DNA of 64,000 bases, taken from NCBI GenBank assembly GCA_000733915.1, contig JPOM01000001.1:1674001-1738000 (forward strand), in the 5' to 3' direction. Source of the stretch: Caulobacteraceae bacterium PMMR1 (GTDB lineage Bacteria > Pseudomonadota > Alphaproteobacteria > Caulobacterales > Caulobacteraceae). Under the pieces are notes generated by a model. It worked only from the letters and a program-made list of their open reading frames with translations. It was not told the origin of the DNA and did not search any database. Below, piece after piece: positions 1 to 16,587 of the stretch (positions within the stretch are counted from its first letter, which is position 1; each line of letters starts with the position of its first letter). Position numbers and translations under genes: made by a program.

Positions 1-424
1 CCCGGCTCATGTACTTGAACAGCGCCTTGATGTCGGGATTGGTCACCCGCTTGACGATTTCGGCATAGAGCACACAGCCGGAGAACTCCGCGGTCAAGGA
101 GCTCACCAGGAAGTCCACGAACTCCCGGCGTAGCTCCGGTTCCAGCTGCTCCAGCCGGTGCTCGAAGGCCTCGGTCCGCTTGAAGTGGTCCCGGTTGGGG
201 TCGCTCGCCATCTCGGCGAGCAAGGCGTCCCATTCCGCCCGCACCGGGGTCACGTCGATCCGGTCCATGGCCTTGAAGTCGGTCGTATAGAAGCGCGGGC
301 TGAGGACCGTATCCTCCTGCGCCATTCGGGTGGTCTCGCCGGCGCCGCGGCGGGCCTTGGCCGGGGCGTCGGACGGGTGCGCCTGGCGGGCGACGGAGAG
401 GACATCAAGGGCGGCGTCGGTCAT
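1..424 (-). CDS. acsF: Mg-protoporphyrin IX monomethyl ester (oxidative) cyclase AcsF, N-terminal part
   Basis: The oxygen-dependent diiron enzyme AcsF forms ring E of bacteriochlorophyll. About 141 N-terminal residues are visible and the gene runs off the left edge. The stretch [14 protein letters not shown] carries the first iron-ligand Glu of the family, and [15 protein letters not shown] follows it. The ATG start overlaps the stop of the preceding 94-residue gene (ATGA), so translation is coupled. An aerobic cyclase and no bchE in view fit an aerobic phototroph. Only the C-terminal metal ligands are unseen. Confidence 0.93.
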   Translation of the reverse strand, partial: MTDAALDVLSVARQAHPSDAPAKARRGAGETTRMAQEDTVLSPRFYTTDFKAMDRIDVTPVRAEWDALLAEMASDPNRDHFKRTEAFEHRLEQLEPELRREFVDFLVSSLTAEFSGCVLYAEIVKRVTNPDIKALFKYMSR

Positions 425-705
425 TTGGCCCTCCCGGGCGTGAAGCTGACTTCGTAGAGCTCGGCCAGGTCGAAGCGGGCGAGGAGCCGGGTCCACTGCC
501 GCTCCAGCCAGCTCGCACGGACGACCGTGGCCTGGCGGCGCAGGGTCATGACATCGCCAAAGCGGACGCGGACCGGCTCGCCGTGCACCCTGACCCGGTC
601 GCCGGGCCGCAGCGGCGGCGCGTCGTCCAGCGCCACGTGGGCGTGCAGGCTCCGCTCGGAGTGCTCGATCTCGATGGTGCAGGCGGTGAGAAGGGCGCGA
701 CTCAT
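421..705 (-). CDS. small conserved PGC protein between puhC and acsF
   Basis: The product is 94 residues, soluble, with no membrane segment or signal peptide. It starts [20 protein letters not shown] and continues into a beta-rich, charged middle ([19 protein letters not shown]). It sits exactly where many proteobacterial PGCs carry a short uncharacterised gene between puhC and acsF. It overlaps both neighbours by 4 bp (ATGA at each end), so it is part of the bchFNBHLM-lhaA-puh-acsF transcript. I do not know its function. A role in LH1/RC assembly or in AcsF function is only guilt by position. Confidence 0.75.
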   Translation of the reverse strand: MSRALLTACTIEIEHSERSLHAHVALDDAPPLRPGDRVRVHGEPVRVRFGDVMTLRRQATVVRASWLERQWTRLLARFDLAELYEVSFTPGRAK

Positions 706-1163
706 GCGGGGCGGCCCCGCCGGGGCAGGAAGGCGGCGAAGGACGCGCGGTTGTCCTCGCCGAAGGCCTGCAGGTCGATCAGCCGTCCGGTCGCCGTATC
801 CTGAAGCCACATGCGGTCTCCCGCGTCGCGGCTCAGCAGGAACGGCGGCTCCGCGCCGATCCGGCGGCTGATCCGGTCCCGAGCCAGGCCGCGCATGACG
901 CCCCGCACGAAGCCGTTGCTGTCGGGCGCCAGGGTCGCGACCGGCGCGCCCGAGCGGGCGTCGCTGACCACGATGGCGCCGTCCGCCCGGTCGGCGAAGC
1001 GCAGGCTCACAGCCTGGACCGCATGGGGAGCAGCCGACGCCGGGGGGGGCGCGGAGAGGTGCGTCAGCCGCGCCGCGGTTGTGGTCGCCAGCGCCAGGCT
1101 GAGCACGCCCGCCGCCGCGATCAGGGCGCCCTTCGGGAACGGTTCGGTGTCGATGTGGCTCAT
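702..1163 (-). CDS. puhC: photosynthetic complex assembly protein PuhC
   Basis: PuhC is a membrane-anchored factor needed for efficient RC-LH1 assembly. The 153-residue product has one N-terminal membrane anchor (about residues 12-34, [20 protein letters not shown]). A periplasmic domain follows, with the family pattern [15 protein letters not shown] and [13 protein letters not shown]. Its position directly downstream of puhB, at family length, supports the call. There is a 10-bp gap to puhB, and the stop overlaps the next start. Confidence 0.88.
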   Translation of the reverse strand: MSHIDTEPFPKGALIAAAGVLSLALATTTAARLTHLSAPPPASAAPHAVQAVSLRFADRADGAIVVSDARSGAPVATLAPDSNGFVRGVMRGLARDRISRRIGAEPPFLLSRDAGDRMWLQDTATGRLIDLQAFGEDNRASFAAFLPRRGRPA

Positions 1164-1173
1164 CGCCGTCGCC

Positions 1174-1842
1174 TCACGCTGTCGCAGCTTCAGGGCGCTG
1201 CGGGAGGCCGCCGCGCCGCTTCGACACGCGGGCCTCCAGCGCCGCCGGGACGACCGCGGCGCCGACCGCCGCCTGCATGGCCGAGGTCAGGACCCGCGCC
1301 GCAGCCTCCGCGTCGGGCAGGGCGCGCAGGGTCGGCTGGGGCGCCGCCACCCGCCAGGGGCGGGCATGGGGCCAGATGTGCAGGAAGGCGAGCTTGTTGG
1401 GCGCCTTCAGCGTCACCGCCACGTCGCCCGATCCGTCGGCGAAGCGCTTCAGCGCCCCGCTCTGGATGACGGCGAAGGGCAGGTTGACCGCCTTGGTCAG
1501 CGCCACGCCATAGCGCAGAACGATCCGTCGGCTGGTGATGGTGTAGACGGTCGTGCGGGCGCTCGCCCAGGCCAGCAGAGCCAAAAGGCCCACGGCCGCC
1601 CCCGCGATCGGGGCTACGGAGAGCGCCGCCTCCAGCGCCTTGACCGGGGGCGTGCCGGCCTGGATCGCCGCTCCCGCCCGCCAGGCCAGCATCAGGGCGA
1701 AGTAGGCTGCGACCGCCCGGATGTGGAAGGCCTCGCAGGCCAGTCGCGTCCAGCGCGGCGCGCCTTGCCAGAGCAGGATCTCGCCCTCCGGCAAGGCGCC
1801 TGGAAGGCCGCGGATGGGCTCGAAGTCGTGCTCGTGGTTCAC
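1174..1842 (-). CDS. puhB: photosynthetic complex assembly protein PuhB
   Basis: PuhB is a polytopic assembly factor for the reaction centre (PH-domain-like). The 222-residue product starts at a GTG that overlaps the puhA stop (GTGA). The N terminus holds the typical LPEGEILLWQGAPRW motif, three hydrophobic segments follow (about residues 44-60, 73-98), and then a soluble YTITSRRIVLRYGVAL domain. The order puhA-puhB-puhC is the standard one. Confidence 0.92.
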   Translation of the reverse strand: MNHEHDFEPIRGLPGALPEGEILLWQGAPRWTRLACEAFHIRAVAAYFALMLAWRAGAAIQAGTPPVKALEAALSVAPIAGAAVGLLALLAWASARTTVYTITSRRIVLRYGVALTKAVNLPFAVIQSGALKRFADGSGDVAVTLKAPNKLAFLHIWPHARPWRVAAPQPTLRALPDAEAAARVLTSAMQAAVGAAVVPAALEARVSKRRGGLPQRPEAATA

Positions 1843-2612
1843 AGCCAGGGCTCCGCACGGTTAGGGGTGGCGTAGAGGTAGCCGCCGCCGAAATAGGCCG
1901 CGATGCGCTCTTCCTCGTCGCGGGTGACCTGGTCCGGGGCCGCCGTCGAAGGCGCATCGGCGAACTGGCTGGCGAGGACGGCGTCGGTCTGTACGACCTT
2001 ACGGCCGCGGCGGACCACCGCCATGGTCAGGGGCAGCAGCACGCGACGGCCGCCGCCCGTGAGCTCGACCTCGACATAGCGGGCCAGGTACTCGCCCTGG
2101 TCGATCCAGACGTCGCTGACCGTGCCCGCGACCCGGCCGTCCCGGCCCAGGACCGTGTAGCCCCGCGGATCCGGATCGTTCTTCTCGACGAAATAGGTCT
2201 TGGCCGCGCGCAAGGGGACGATCTTGGCCAGGCCATGGTCGGTGAGGTCCGGCGTCTTGGCCCGGTCCGCATAGGCCCCCGGGCCGAGGGCGGCGAGCAT
2301 CGGGTCGCCCGTGGGCTGCAGCGGGGTGCCAGGGACCGGCGAGCTGCGGCTGGCCTTCAGCTCGAAGGCGTCGCGCGACCCGTCGGGCTTGGAGACGGTC
2401 CCGCCGCCGGCGAGCCGGAAGGTCTTGGGCTGAGCCACGAAGAGGAAGCCCTGCGCCGGCTCGCGCCGCCCGGTGACGTCGTCCTCGATGGGGTAGCCTT
2501 CGCGGCGATCCTCCCGGCGCAGGTAGACGATCAGGCCGATGAAGAACAACGTGAACGCCGTCAGGGTGAGGGCGGGGATGTCGATGACGCCAAAGTATTC
2601 GACGTTGTACAT
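1839..2612 (-). CDS. puhA: photosynthetic reaction centre H subunit
   Basis: The H subunit caps the L/M core on the cytoplasmic side and shapes proton delivery to QB. The 257-residue product has one N-terminal membrane helix (about residues 12-31, IPALTLTAFTLFFIGLIVYL) followed by the charged YLRREDRREGYP. The large PRC-barrel domain has the conserved stretch YFVEKNDPDPRGYTVLGRDG and ends near EERIAAYFGGGYLYATP. An AAAGGAGG ribosome site precedes lhaA's stop/puhA junction. Length and domain order are as in the family. Confidence 0.97.
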   Translation of the reverse strand: MYNVEYFGVIDIPALTLTAFTLFFIGLIVYLRREDRREGYPIEDDVTGRREPAQGFLFVAQPKTFRLAGGGTVSKPDGSRDAFELKASRSSPVPGTPLQPTGDPMLAALGPGAYADRAKTPDLTDHGLAKIVPLRAAKTYFVEKNDPDPRGYTVLGRDGRVAGTVSDVWIDQGEYLARYVEVELTGGGRRVLLPLTMAVVRRGRKVVQTDAVLASQFADAPSTAAPDQVTRDEEERIAAYFGGGYLYATPNRAEPWL

Positions 2613-2633
2613 GGCGGGCCTCCTTTGAGGAGC

Positions 2634-4076
2634 TCAGGCGGACGTTCGGGTCAGGGCGGGAAGCGCGAGCGCGGCGGCGGGTGATGCGGACGCGGCCCGG
2701 TCGTGGCGGGCGAGCGGCCCAAGCGCGACCAGGGTGACGAAAAGCAGCAGCAGCTCGAGGGCGTAGACGGCGGCGTAGCCGGTGGCGCCGCCGTCGAGGG
2801 CGACGCCCAGGCGGCCGGCGCGGGCGAGCGCGCCCACTCCGTCGCTGATCAGGCCGCCCGAAGCGATGGCGAGGCCGGCGGCCAGCGCCTGGACCGCGCC
2901 CCAGGCCCCGAGCGCGAGGCCCGTGGCGTCCTTGCGCGCCATGTTCATGGAGGCGGTGAGGGTGCCGTGGGCGAAGAGCCCCGCCCCGAGCCCGACCAGG
3001 CTCACGCCCAGCGCGAACAGTCCCGGCGAGGCGGTGGGCGCGGCCAGGATCACGCAGGCGAAGGCCGCCAGGCCTGCCGCCGCGCCGAAGCCCGCCACGC
3101 GATAGGGGTCCGACCCCTTGGCGAGGCTGCGCGCGGCGAGCCACAGGCCCGCGCCGCCGCCGATGGCCGGCAGCGCGGTCAGGCTGGTGGTGGCCGCGAC
3201 CGGAAGGTGCAGCACCCGGCCGCCGTAGGGCTCCAGCAGCACGTCCTGCATGGAAAACGCGGTCGTGCCCATGCCGATGGCCAGCAGCCGCCGCCCTGCC
3301 CGGCCTGTGGAGGCGTAGGCCGCCCAACGCTCGCCGAAGCTCGGCGCCGGCGCGGCGTCCAGGCTGCGGCTCGGGTCGCGCGCCTCCTGCTTCCAGAGCG
3401 CGATGCCGTTCACGACCAGGGTCAGGAGGCCTGCGCCCTGCACCACCTTGATCAGCCGCAGCTCGCTGAACGGGTGCAGCAGGAGCCCAAAGACGACGGC
3501 CGAGCCCACCGAGCCCACCAGCAGCATGGCGCAGAGCAGGGCCACCACCTTCGGCCGCGCCCGCTCCGGGGCGAGGTCGGTGGCCAGGGCAAGGCCGCTC
3601 GTCTGGACCGTGTGCAGGCCTGCGCCGGTCATCAGGAACGCCAGCGCCGCGCCGGCTTGGCCCACGATCGGCGGCCCGTGGCTGTCGCCGGAGAGCAGGA
3701 TCAGGGCGAAAGGCATGATCGCCAGCCCGCCGAATTGCATCAAGCTGCCGAACCAGAGGTAAGGCGCGCGCTTCCACCCCAGCACGGAGCGATGGGTGTC
3801 GGAGCGATGCCCGACCAGCATGCGGAAGGGCGCGAAGACCAGCGGCAGGGAGATCATGGCCGCGACCAGCCAGGCGGGCAGGCCGAGCTCCACGATCATC
3901 ACTCGGTTCAGCGTGCCGATCAGGAGCACCGCGGCCATCCCGACCGTCACCTGGAACAGCGACAGTCGGAGCAGGCGGCCCAAGGGCAGCTCGGCCGTGG
4001 CGGCGTCGGCGAACGGCAGGAAGCCTGCGCCGACGTTGCGCCAGGACCACACCTTCTGGGGCCGCGGCGGGCTCAT
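2634..4076 (-). CDS. lhaA: LH1 assembly protein LhaA (PucC/BCD family MFS)
   Basis: LhaA belongs to the PucC-type major facilitator family and helps deliver pigments or LH1 polypeptides to the RC-LH1 complex. The 480-residue product has about 12 hydrophobic segments. It carries the family loop FRMLVGHRSDTHRSVLGWKR near residue 85 and LIGTLNRVMIVELGLPAWLV near residue 55. It overlaps bchM by 4 bp (ATGA) and lies 21 bp from puhA. Its place between bchM and puhA separates it from the second PucC-like protein at 16584. Confidence 0.93.
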   Translation of the reverse strand: MSPPRPQKVWSWRNVGAGFLPFADAATAELPLGRLLRLSLFQVTVGMAAVLLIGTLNRVMIVELGLPAWLVAAMISLPLVFAPFRMLVGHRSDTHRSVLGWKRAPYLWFGSLMQFGGLAIMPFALILLSGDSHGPPIVGQAGAALAFLMTGAGLHTVQTSGLALATDLAPERARPKVVALLCAMLLVGSVGSAVVFGLLLHPFSELRLIKVVQGAGLLTLVVNGIALWKQEARDPSRSLDAAPAPSFGERWAAYASTGRAGRRLLAIGMGTTAFSMQDVLLEPYGGRVLHLPVAATTSLTALPAIGGGAGLWLAARSLAKGSDPYRVAGFGAAAGLAAFACVILAAPTASPGLFALGVSLVGLGAGLFAHGTLTASMNMARKDATGLALGAWGAVQALAAGLAIASGGLISDGVGALARAGRLGVALDGGATGYAAVYALELLLLFVTLVALGPLARHDRAASASPAAALALPALTRTSA

Positions 4077-4771
4077 CGGCGGACAAGCTCCAGGGCCTGG
4101 GAGGTGTAGAAGCCGGAGACGACGCGCTCGGTCCGGCCGATCTCCCAGCCCGAGGCCGCAAGCTCGCGCGTGAGACCTGCGCGCAGCCTGGCCTCGGTCA
4201 CCGGCTCGATCGCGGGGGCGCGGTCCGCCTTGGGGAACAGCTTGCCCGCGGCATGCATGAGGCTGAGCGCGGGCGTGCGCGGCGCAAAGGTGAAGACCAT
4301 CGAGCGGCCCACCCGGGGCGCCAGCGTCGCCAGGGCGCGCACCACGTCGTCGACGGCGTAGTGGATCAGGCTGTCCATCGCGACCGCATGATCGAAGGAC
4401 CCCAGCGCGGGGTCGAGCAGGTCGCCGACGCGGAACTCGATCCGCCCCTTCAGCTCCGAGGGTGCACGCTGCCGCGCGAGCTCGACCAGGTTGCCGGCGA
4501 TGTCCACCGCCGTGACCGCCGCGCCCCGCCGTGCGGCCTCCACCGCCAGCTGGCCTGCGCCGCAGCCCGCGTCCAGCACTCGCACGCCCGAGAGCCGATC
4601 CGGCAGCCAGGCGAGGAGCGTCGCGCGCATCCGGTCCCGCCCGGCCCGCACCGTCTCTCGGATGCGGCTCACCGGCGCGTCGGAGGTCAGCTGCGCCCAG
4701 GCCTTCACCGCGGTGGCGTCGAAATAGGTCTTAAGGCGGCTGCGGCGTTCGGCGTAGGCGGCGAAGGTCAT
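4073..4771 (-). CDS. bchM: Mg-protoporphyrin IX O-methyltransferase
   Basis: BchM methylates the ring C propionate of Mg-protoporphyrin IX using SAM, just before the AcsF step. The 232-residue product has the SAM-binding motif VLDAGCGAGQLAVEAARRG (from residue 65), an acidic strand end VTAVDIAGN, and the bchM-type MDSLIHYAVDDV. The ATG at 4771 is chosen over upstream in-frame codons, which would lie inside bchL. There is a 14-bp gap from bchL. Confidence 0.95.
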   Translation of the reverse strand: MTFAAYAERRSRLKTYFDATAVKAWAQLTSDAPVSRIRETVRAGRDRMRATLLAWLPDRLSGVRVLDAGCGAGQLAVEAARRGAAVTAVDIAGNLVELARQRAPSELKGRIEFRVGDLLDPALGSFDHAVAMDSLIHYAVDDVVRALATLAPRVGRSMVFTFAPRTPALSLMHAAGKLFPKADRAPAIEPVTEARLRAGLTRELAASGWEIGRTERVVSGFYTSQALELVRR

Positions 4772-4785
4772 GGTCCGGGCTCCGC

Positions 4786-12681
<7,896 letters not shown>

Positions 12682-13208
12682 AGGCGCGACGTCGGCCAGG
12701 CCGGCCTGCTGCAAGCCCCGAGGGCTCAGGCCCGCATGCCCGCCCCAGGGGCAGGCCGAGATGTTTTCGACGATGGAGTCGAAAAGGCCGCGGAGGACCG
12801 TTCCGCCCTGCAGCGCCTTCGCCCCACGCGGGCGACCCGAAACCATCAGACCGGCTGCCATGCCCCTTGCTCCAGGAAGCAACGCTTGGAACACGGAGCT
12901 TAGGACCTTCTTCGACCACCCGTCAACCTGCGTTTACGTCCAACCGTTTTGACACTTCTGGCATTTTTGTCAGAATTTTTTATCTCCCTCGTTCTTTGGG
13001 ATTGCCAACTCGCCTATTCCGTGTTGGCATCCTGCCAGGCCGTCCGCCTCACCCTCCTGGCCTCGGGGGATCGCAAGACGGGTGGCCCCGAAGCCGGTCC
13101 GGGCGAGGGTTGCGTCGAGCGCCCGGGGCTACTTCGACTGCGTTCAGCGTCGAGGACGGACCCTCTCGCATGGCGAGTCGCTTCCGCCCGCAACAAGGGG
13201 GAGGCATC
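12682..13208. other. bchF/aerR divergent intergenic region
   Basis: This 527-bp region lies between the divergent operons. The part next to bchF (12682-12900) is GC-rich, stays open in the bchF frame and would be a 5' leader of about 220 nt. An AT-rich island at about 12940-12985 stands out in this GC-rich DNA and holds tandem PpsR-type boxes beside a TTGACA hexamer. From 13000 to 13208 I see no gene, and the last bases are a strong GGGGGAGG ribosome site for aerR. Confidence 0.7.
12921..12954. promoter_or_regulatory. tandem PpsR/CrtJ-type boxes upstream of bchF and aerR
   Basis: Two 18-bp palindromes lie in tandem: CGTCAACCTGCGTTTACG (12921-12938) and CGTCCAACCGTTTTGACA (12937-12954), with centres 16 bp apart. 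Both fit the spacing of the known PpsR site TGT-N12-ACA, with C in place of the first T. A TTGACA hexamer (12949-12954) ends the second box and could be a -35 element for aerR, with CAGAAT 16 bp later. Tandem sites fit cooperative PpsR binding. This is inference from pattern and position. Confidence 0.6.
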
Positions 13209-14087
13209 ATGGTCGGCAAGGTTTCTTCTCTCAGGGTGGTCAGAGACTTCGGCTTCGCAGGGCTCGCCGCCATTCGGCTCCTGCCCCGGCAGAGCGCGCC
13301 CATAGCTTTCCCTGCCCCGGCGAAGCGCAAGCGCTCCGACGCCGATCTCGCCCGCATGATCGAAAGCGAGATCATCCCGCGCCTCATGCTGGCGCACGGC
13401 GAGCAGGCCGACAGCCTACAGCCGGCCGCAGCGATCGACGCCGCCACCCTGGACGCCTTCGCCCGCCTGACCCTCGCGCGCGAGGCCCCGATCCTGACCG
13501 ACTACGTCCGCGGCCTGCTGCAGGACGGCATGGAGCTCGAGCGGATCTATGTCGAACTCCTCATCCCGACAGCGCGCAAGCTCGGCGAGGGCTGGGATGA
13601 AGACGAGGTCTCGTTCACTGAGGTGACGGTGGGACTGAGCCGCCTGCAGCAGGTGGTTCGCACCCTGGGCCATGAACTCGCGCCGAAACAGGACGAGGGG
13701 GGCGCGCGCTCCGCCTGCTTCGTGCCCGCCCCCAACGAACAGCATGTGTTCGGCTTGTTCATCGTCGAGGACGCCTTCCGACGGAACGGCTGGCGCACCT
13801 GGCTCGACATCGGGGCGACGCCCCGCGACGCGGCGCTGGCGGTGCGGCGCGACTGGTTCGACCTCTTCGGCCTCAGCGCGACATCGGATACTCCGATCGA
13901 CGCGGTCGCCGAGCTGATCGGCGACGTGCGCGCCGCCTCCTGCAACCGCGACCTCTTCGTGATGGTGGGCGGCCGACTGTTCGACGCCAGCCCCGAACTC
14001 GTGCATGCTGTGGGCGCGGACGGTTGGTCGTCCTCCGCGGCTGACGCCTTGCTTATCGCCGATAAGGCGGTAAGGGCTCGCGTCTGA
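13209..14087 (+). CDS. aerR: B12-binding antirepressor AerR/PpaA
   Basis: AerR (PpaA) proteins bind cobalamin in a SCHIC domain and antagonise the repressor PpsR/CrtJ in response to light. The 292-residue product has an N-terminal helical B12-binding region (EAPILTDYVRGLLQDGMELE, about residues 93-112). A Rossmann half follows, with NEQHVFGLFIVEDAFRRNGW, where His179 is the likely cobalt ligand, and LFGLSATSDTPIDAV. A GGGGGAGG site precedes the ATG. The immediately downstream ppsR supports the call. The C terminus ends SSAADALLIADKAVRARV. Confidence 0.9.
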   Translation: MVGKVSSLRVVRDFGFAGLAAIRLLPRQSAPIAFPAPAKRKRSDADLARMIESEIIPRLMLAHGEQADSLQPAAAIDAATLDAFARLTLAREAPILTDYVRGLLQDGMELERIYVELLIPTARKLGEGWDEDEVSFTEVTVGLSRLQQVVRTLGHELAPKQDEGGARSACFVPAPNEQHVFGLFIVEDAFRRNGWRTWLDIGATPRDAALAVRRDWFDLFGLSATSDTPIDAVAELIGDVRAASCNRDLFVMVGGRLFDASPELVHAVGADGWSSSAADALLIADKAVRARV

Positions 14088-14094
14088 TCTGACT

Positions 14095-14123
14095 CGCGCG
14101 TCAATCCCGACGCGCGCCTTTTT
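14095..14123 (+). terminator. intrinsic terminator after aerR
   Basis: An 8-bp GC stem (CGCGCGTC / GACGCGCG) with a 6-nt loop is followed by GCC and five T residues. It ends 18 bp before the ppsR ATG at 14142, so ppsR is either read through this structure or started very close to it. Confidence 0.8.
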
Positions 14124-14141
14124 AGAGTGATCCCCCCCGCG

Positions 14142-15575
14142 ATGACTGCAACCGCCACGGCGCAGAAGAGCAGGAGCGCCTTTCCGCGCGGCCTGCTAGG
14201 CCCGTTGGGCGCGGACGTCGCGGGCAAGGTGGCGGCCGCCGGGGGCGATGTGGCCATGGTCGTGGACCGCGAGGGCGTGATTCGCGACCTGGCGCTGAGC
14301 AGCGAAGAGCTGGCGCGCGACGGGGCGGAGGCCTGGCTCGACAGGCGCTGGCAGGACATCGTCACCGTCGAGAGCAAGCCCAAGATCGACGCCCTGCTCC
14401 GCGACGCAAGCGGCAGCGCGCCGCCGCGCTGGCGGGAAATCAACCAAATCGCCGGGTCGGCCGAAAGGCCGCTGATGCTGCGGTTCGTGGCGCTCGACAC
14501 CGGGCGGGACGGCAACGTCATCGCGATCGGTCGCGACGAGCGGGCGACGGCGGCCCTGCAACAGCGCTTGATCGAGGCCCAGCAGGCGATGGAGCGCGAC
14601 TATGCGCGCCTGCGCGATGCGGAGGGCCGCTACCGGCTACTGTTCCGCCTTTCCGGGGAGCCGGTGCTGGTCGTCGACGCCGCGACGCGGCGGGTGGCGG
14701 AGGCGAACCCGGCCGCGGAGCGCCTGCTGGACAAGGGGCGCGCGGACCTCGGCGGCCAGTCGTTCCCGACCCTGTTCGACCCGGTGAGCCGCGACGACGC
14801 CGCCTCCCTGATCGCGCTCGCTCAATCCGCGCCCGGCGGCCAGCCTGCGCGCATGAGGCTGACGACCCAGGGCCAGCCGGTGACCGCTTCCGCCTCGCTC
14901 TTCCGCCAGGACAGCGCCGCCTATTGCCTTGTGCGCCTGACGCCCGAGCGCCAAGAGGAGACCGCGCCGGAAGCGCGGGGCCCGGACCTGCGTGCGGTGC
15001 TGGAGCGCATCCCGGACGCCTTCGTCGTCGCCGACGCGGACATGACCGTGCTGTCGGTGAACGCGGCGTTCCTGGATCTGGCGGGGCTCGGCGCGCCAGC
15101 CCAGGCCGAGGGTCGCCCCCTGACGGACTTCCTGGGCCGGGCGGAGCTGGAGCGCAACCTGTTGCTGAACGCGCTGAGGGACCGGGGTAGCGTGCGGAAC
15201 TTCCGCACCGTGCTGCGGACCTTCTACGAGAAGTCGGAGGACGTCGAAGTTTCCGCGGCGGCCGCCCCGAACGGCGCCGACACGGTGTTCGGCTTCACGC
15301 TCCGGGCCATCGACCAGCGCCTGAGCGATCGGCCGCACGCCGCGCCCGAGCTCCGCCGCTCGGTGGAGCGGCTGACCGAGCTGGTCGGCCGCATGACGCT
15401 GAAGGAGATCGTGCGCGAGACGGCCGACCTGATCGAGCGCATGTGCATCGAGGCTGCCCTGGAGCTGACCAAGAACAATCGGGCTTCCGCCGCCGAAGTG
15501 CTCGGTCTCAGCCGCCAGAGCCTTTACTCCAAGCTGAACCGCTTCGGCCTGGGCGGGCCGGGGGCGGACGAATAA
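14142..15575 (+). CDS. ppsR: redox-responsive repressor PpsR/CrtJ
   Basis: PpsR represses bch, crt and puc genes under oxygen. The 477-residue product has three PAS-type regions (about 25-135, 150-270, 285-390) with a Q-linker helix between the first two (RLIEAQQAMERDYARLRDAE). The C-terminal Fis-type HTH is NRASAAEVLGLSRQSLYSKL. It has exactly two cysteines, C262 and C435 (MCIEAAL, just before the HTH), the arrangement of redox-active CrtJ. A GTG at 14127 would add five residues; I prefer the ATG. Confidence 0.96.
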   Translation: MTATATAQKSRSAFPRGLLGPLGADVAGKVAAAGGDVAMVVDREGVIRDLALSSEELARDGAEAWLDRRWQDIVTVESKPKIDALLRDASGSAPPRWREINQIAGSAERPLMLRFVALDTGRDGNVIAIGRDERATAALQQRLIEAQQAMERDYARLRDAEGRYRLLFRLSGEPVLVVDAATRRVAEANPAAERLLDKGRADLGGQSFPTLFDPVSRDDAASLIALAQSAPGGQPARMRLTTQGQPVTASASLFRQDSAAYCLVRLTPERQEETAPEARGPDLRAVLERIPDAFVVADADMTVLSVNAAFLDLAGLGAPAQAEGRPLTDFLGRAELERNLLLNALRDRGSVRNFRTVLRTFYEKSEDVEVSAAAAPNGADTVFGFTLRAIDQRLSDRPHAAPELRRSVERLTELVGRMTLKEIVRETADLIERMCIEAALELTKNNRASAAEVLGLSRQSLYSKLNRFGLGGPGADE

Positions 15576-15580
15576 CGTAT

Positions 15581-15612
15581 TTGACAGAAGAAAGCGTCAA
15601 GTCGGATTGACG
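15581..15612 (+). promoter_or_regulatory. bchG promoter with PpsR-type box
   Basis: TTGACA (15581-15586) could be a -35 element. An 18-bp palindrome CGTCAAGTCGGATTGACG (15595-15612) lies where the -10 would fall, 30 bp before the bchG GTG. The arrangement TTGAC-N10-GTCAA-N6-TTGAC is identical, base for base in the arms, to the one upstream of bchX at 31931. PpsR repression of bchG is inferred. Confidence 0.65.
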
Positions 15613-15642
15613 CTTAGCCGTGCCCGGCTTAGCGTTCTGAGG

Positions 15643-16587
15643 GTGAGCACCCTCGACCTGACCCTCTGCGCATCGACGACGCCGGTCCGGCGGTCGCCCA
15701 GCGCATCTGCGGTGCTGGAGCTGCTCAAGCCCATCACCTGGTTCGCCCCGATGTGGGCCTTCATGTGCGGGGTCGTGTCCTCGGGCGCGCCGCTCGGCCA
15801 GCGCTGGCCGGTCGCCATCGCCGGCGTCGTCCTGGCCGGGCCCGCCGTCTGCGCCGCCAGTCAGGCGGTCAACGACTGGTTCGACCGCCACGTGGACGCG
15901 ATCAACGAGCCCGGCCGTCCGATTCCCTCCGGGCGGCTGCCCGGGCGGTGGGGGCTGGGCCTGGCCCTGCTCTGGACGGCCCTGTCGCTGGCGCTCGGCG
16001 CCGCGCTCGGCCCCGCGGTGCTGGCCGCGACCCTGCTCGGACTGGGGCTGGCCTGGGTCTACAGCGCCCCGCCGCTCCGGCTGAAGCAGCGCGGCTGGTG
16101 GGGTCCGGCCTCGGTGGCCCTCTGCTACGAGGGCCTGGCCTGGTTCACCGGCGCGGCGGTCACGAGCGGCGGAATGCCGGACGGACGGATCACGGCGGTG
16201 GCCGCGCTCTACAGCTTCGGCGCGATCGGCATCATGGTGCTGAACGATTTCAAAGCGGTGGAGGGCGACCGCCGCACAGGCGTGCTGTCCGTACCCGTGG
16301 ACCTCGGCGTGGAGGCCGCAGCCTTCCTGGCCTGCGCGATCATGGCGGCGCCGCAGGTGGTGGTGGCGGCGCTTCTGCTCACCTGGGGCCAGCCGATCTA
16401 TGCCGCCGCCGTCGCCCTCTCCCTCGCCGTCCAAGCCAGGCTGATGGCGCGCCTGATGAGCGACCCCGCCAAGCTCGCCCCCTGGTACAACGCCACCGGC
16501 ACCTCCCTCTACGTGCTCGGCATGCTGGCCGCGGGCCTCGGGCTGTCCGCCCACCTCCACCTCCTGCATCTGGGAGCGCACCCATGA
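15643..16587 (+). CDS. bchG: bacteriochlorophyll synthase
   Basis: BchG esterifies bacteriochlorophyllide a with a C20 alcohol in the membrane. The 314-residue UbiA-family protein has the prenyl-diphosphate/Mg site NDWFDRHVDAINEPGRPIPS, the second acidic motif DFKAVEGDRRTGV, and about nine hydrophobic helices. The start is a GTG at 15643; the in-frame TTG at 15607 lies inside the operator and is unlikely. Its stop overlaps the next gene (ATGA). Confidence 0.95.
   Translation: MSTLDLTLCASTTPVRRSPSASAVLELLKPITWFAPMWAFMCGVVSSGAPLGQRWPVAIAGVVLAGPAVCAASQAVNDWFDRHVDAINEPGRPIPSGRLPGRWGLGLALLWTALSLALGAALGPAVLAATLLGLGLAWVYSAPPLRLKQRGWWGPASVALCYEGLAWFTGAAVTSGGMPDGRITAVAALYSFGAIGIMVLNDFKAVEGDRRTGVLSVPVDLGVEAAAFLACAIMAAPQVVVAALLLTWGQPIYAAAVALSLAVQARLMARLMSDPAKLAPWYNATGTSLYVLGMLAAGLGLSAHLHLLHLGAHP

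Noticed and set aside
12682-12894. Extended bchF start giving a 237-residue protein
   Set aside because: The extra 71 residues do not resemble BchF, no ribosome site precedes the GTG at 12894, and 166 residues is the normal family length.
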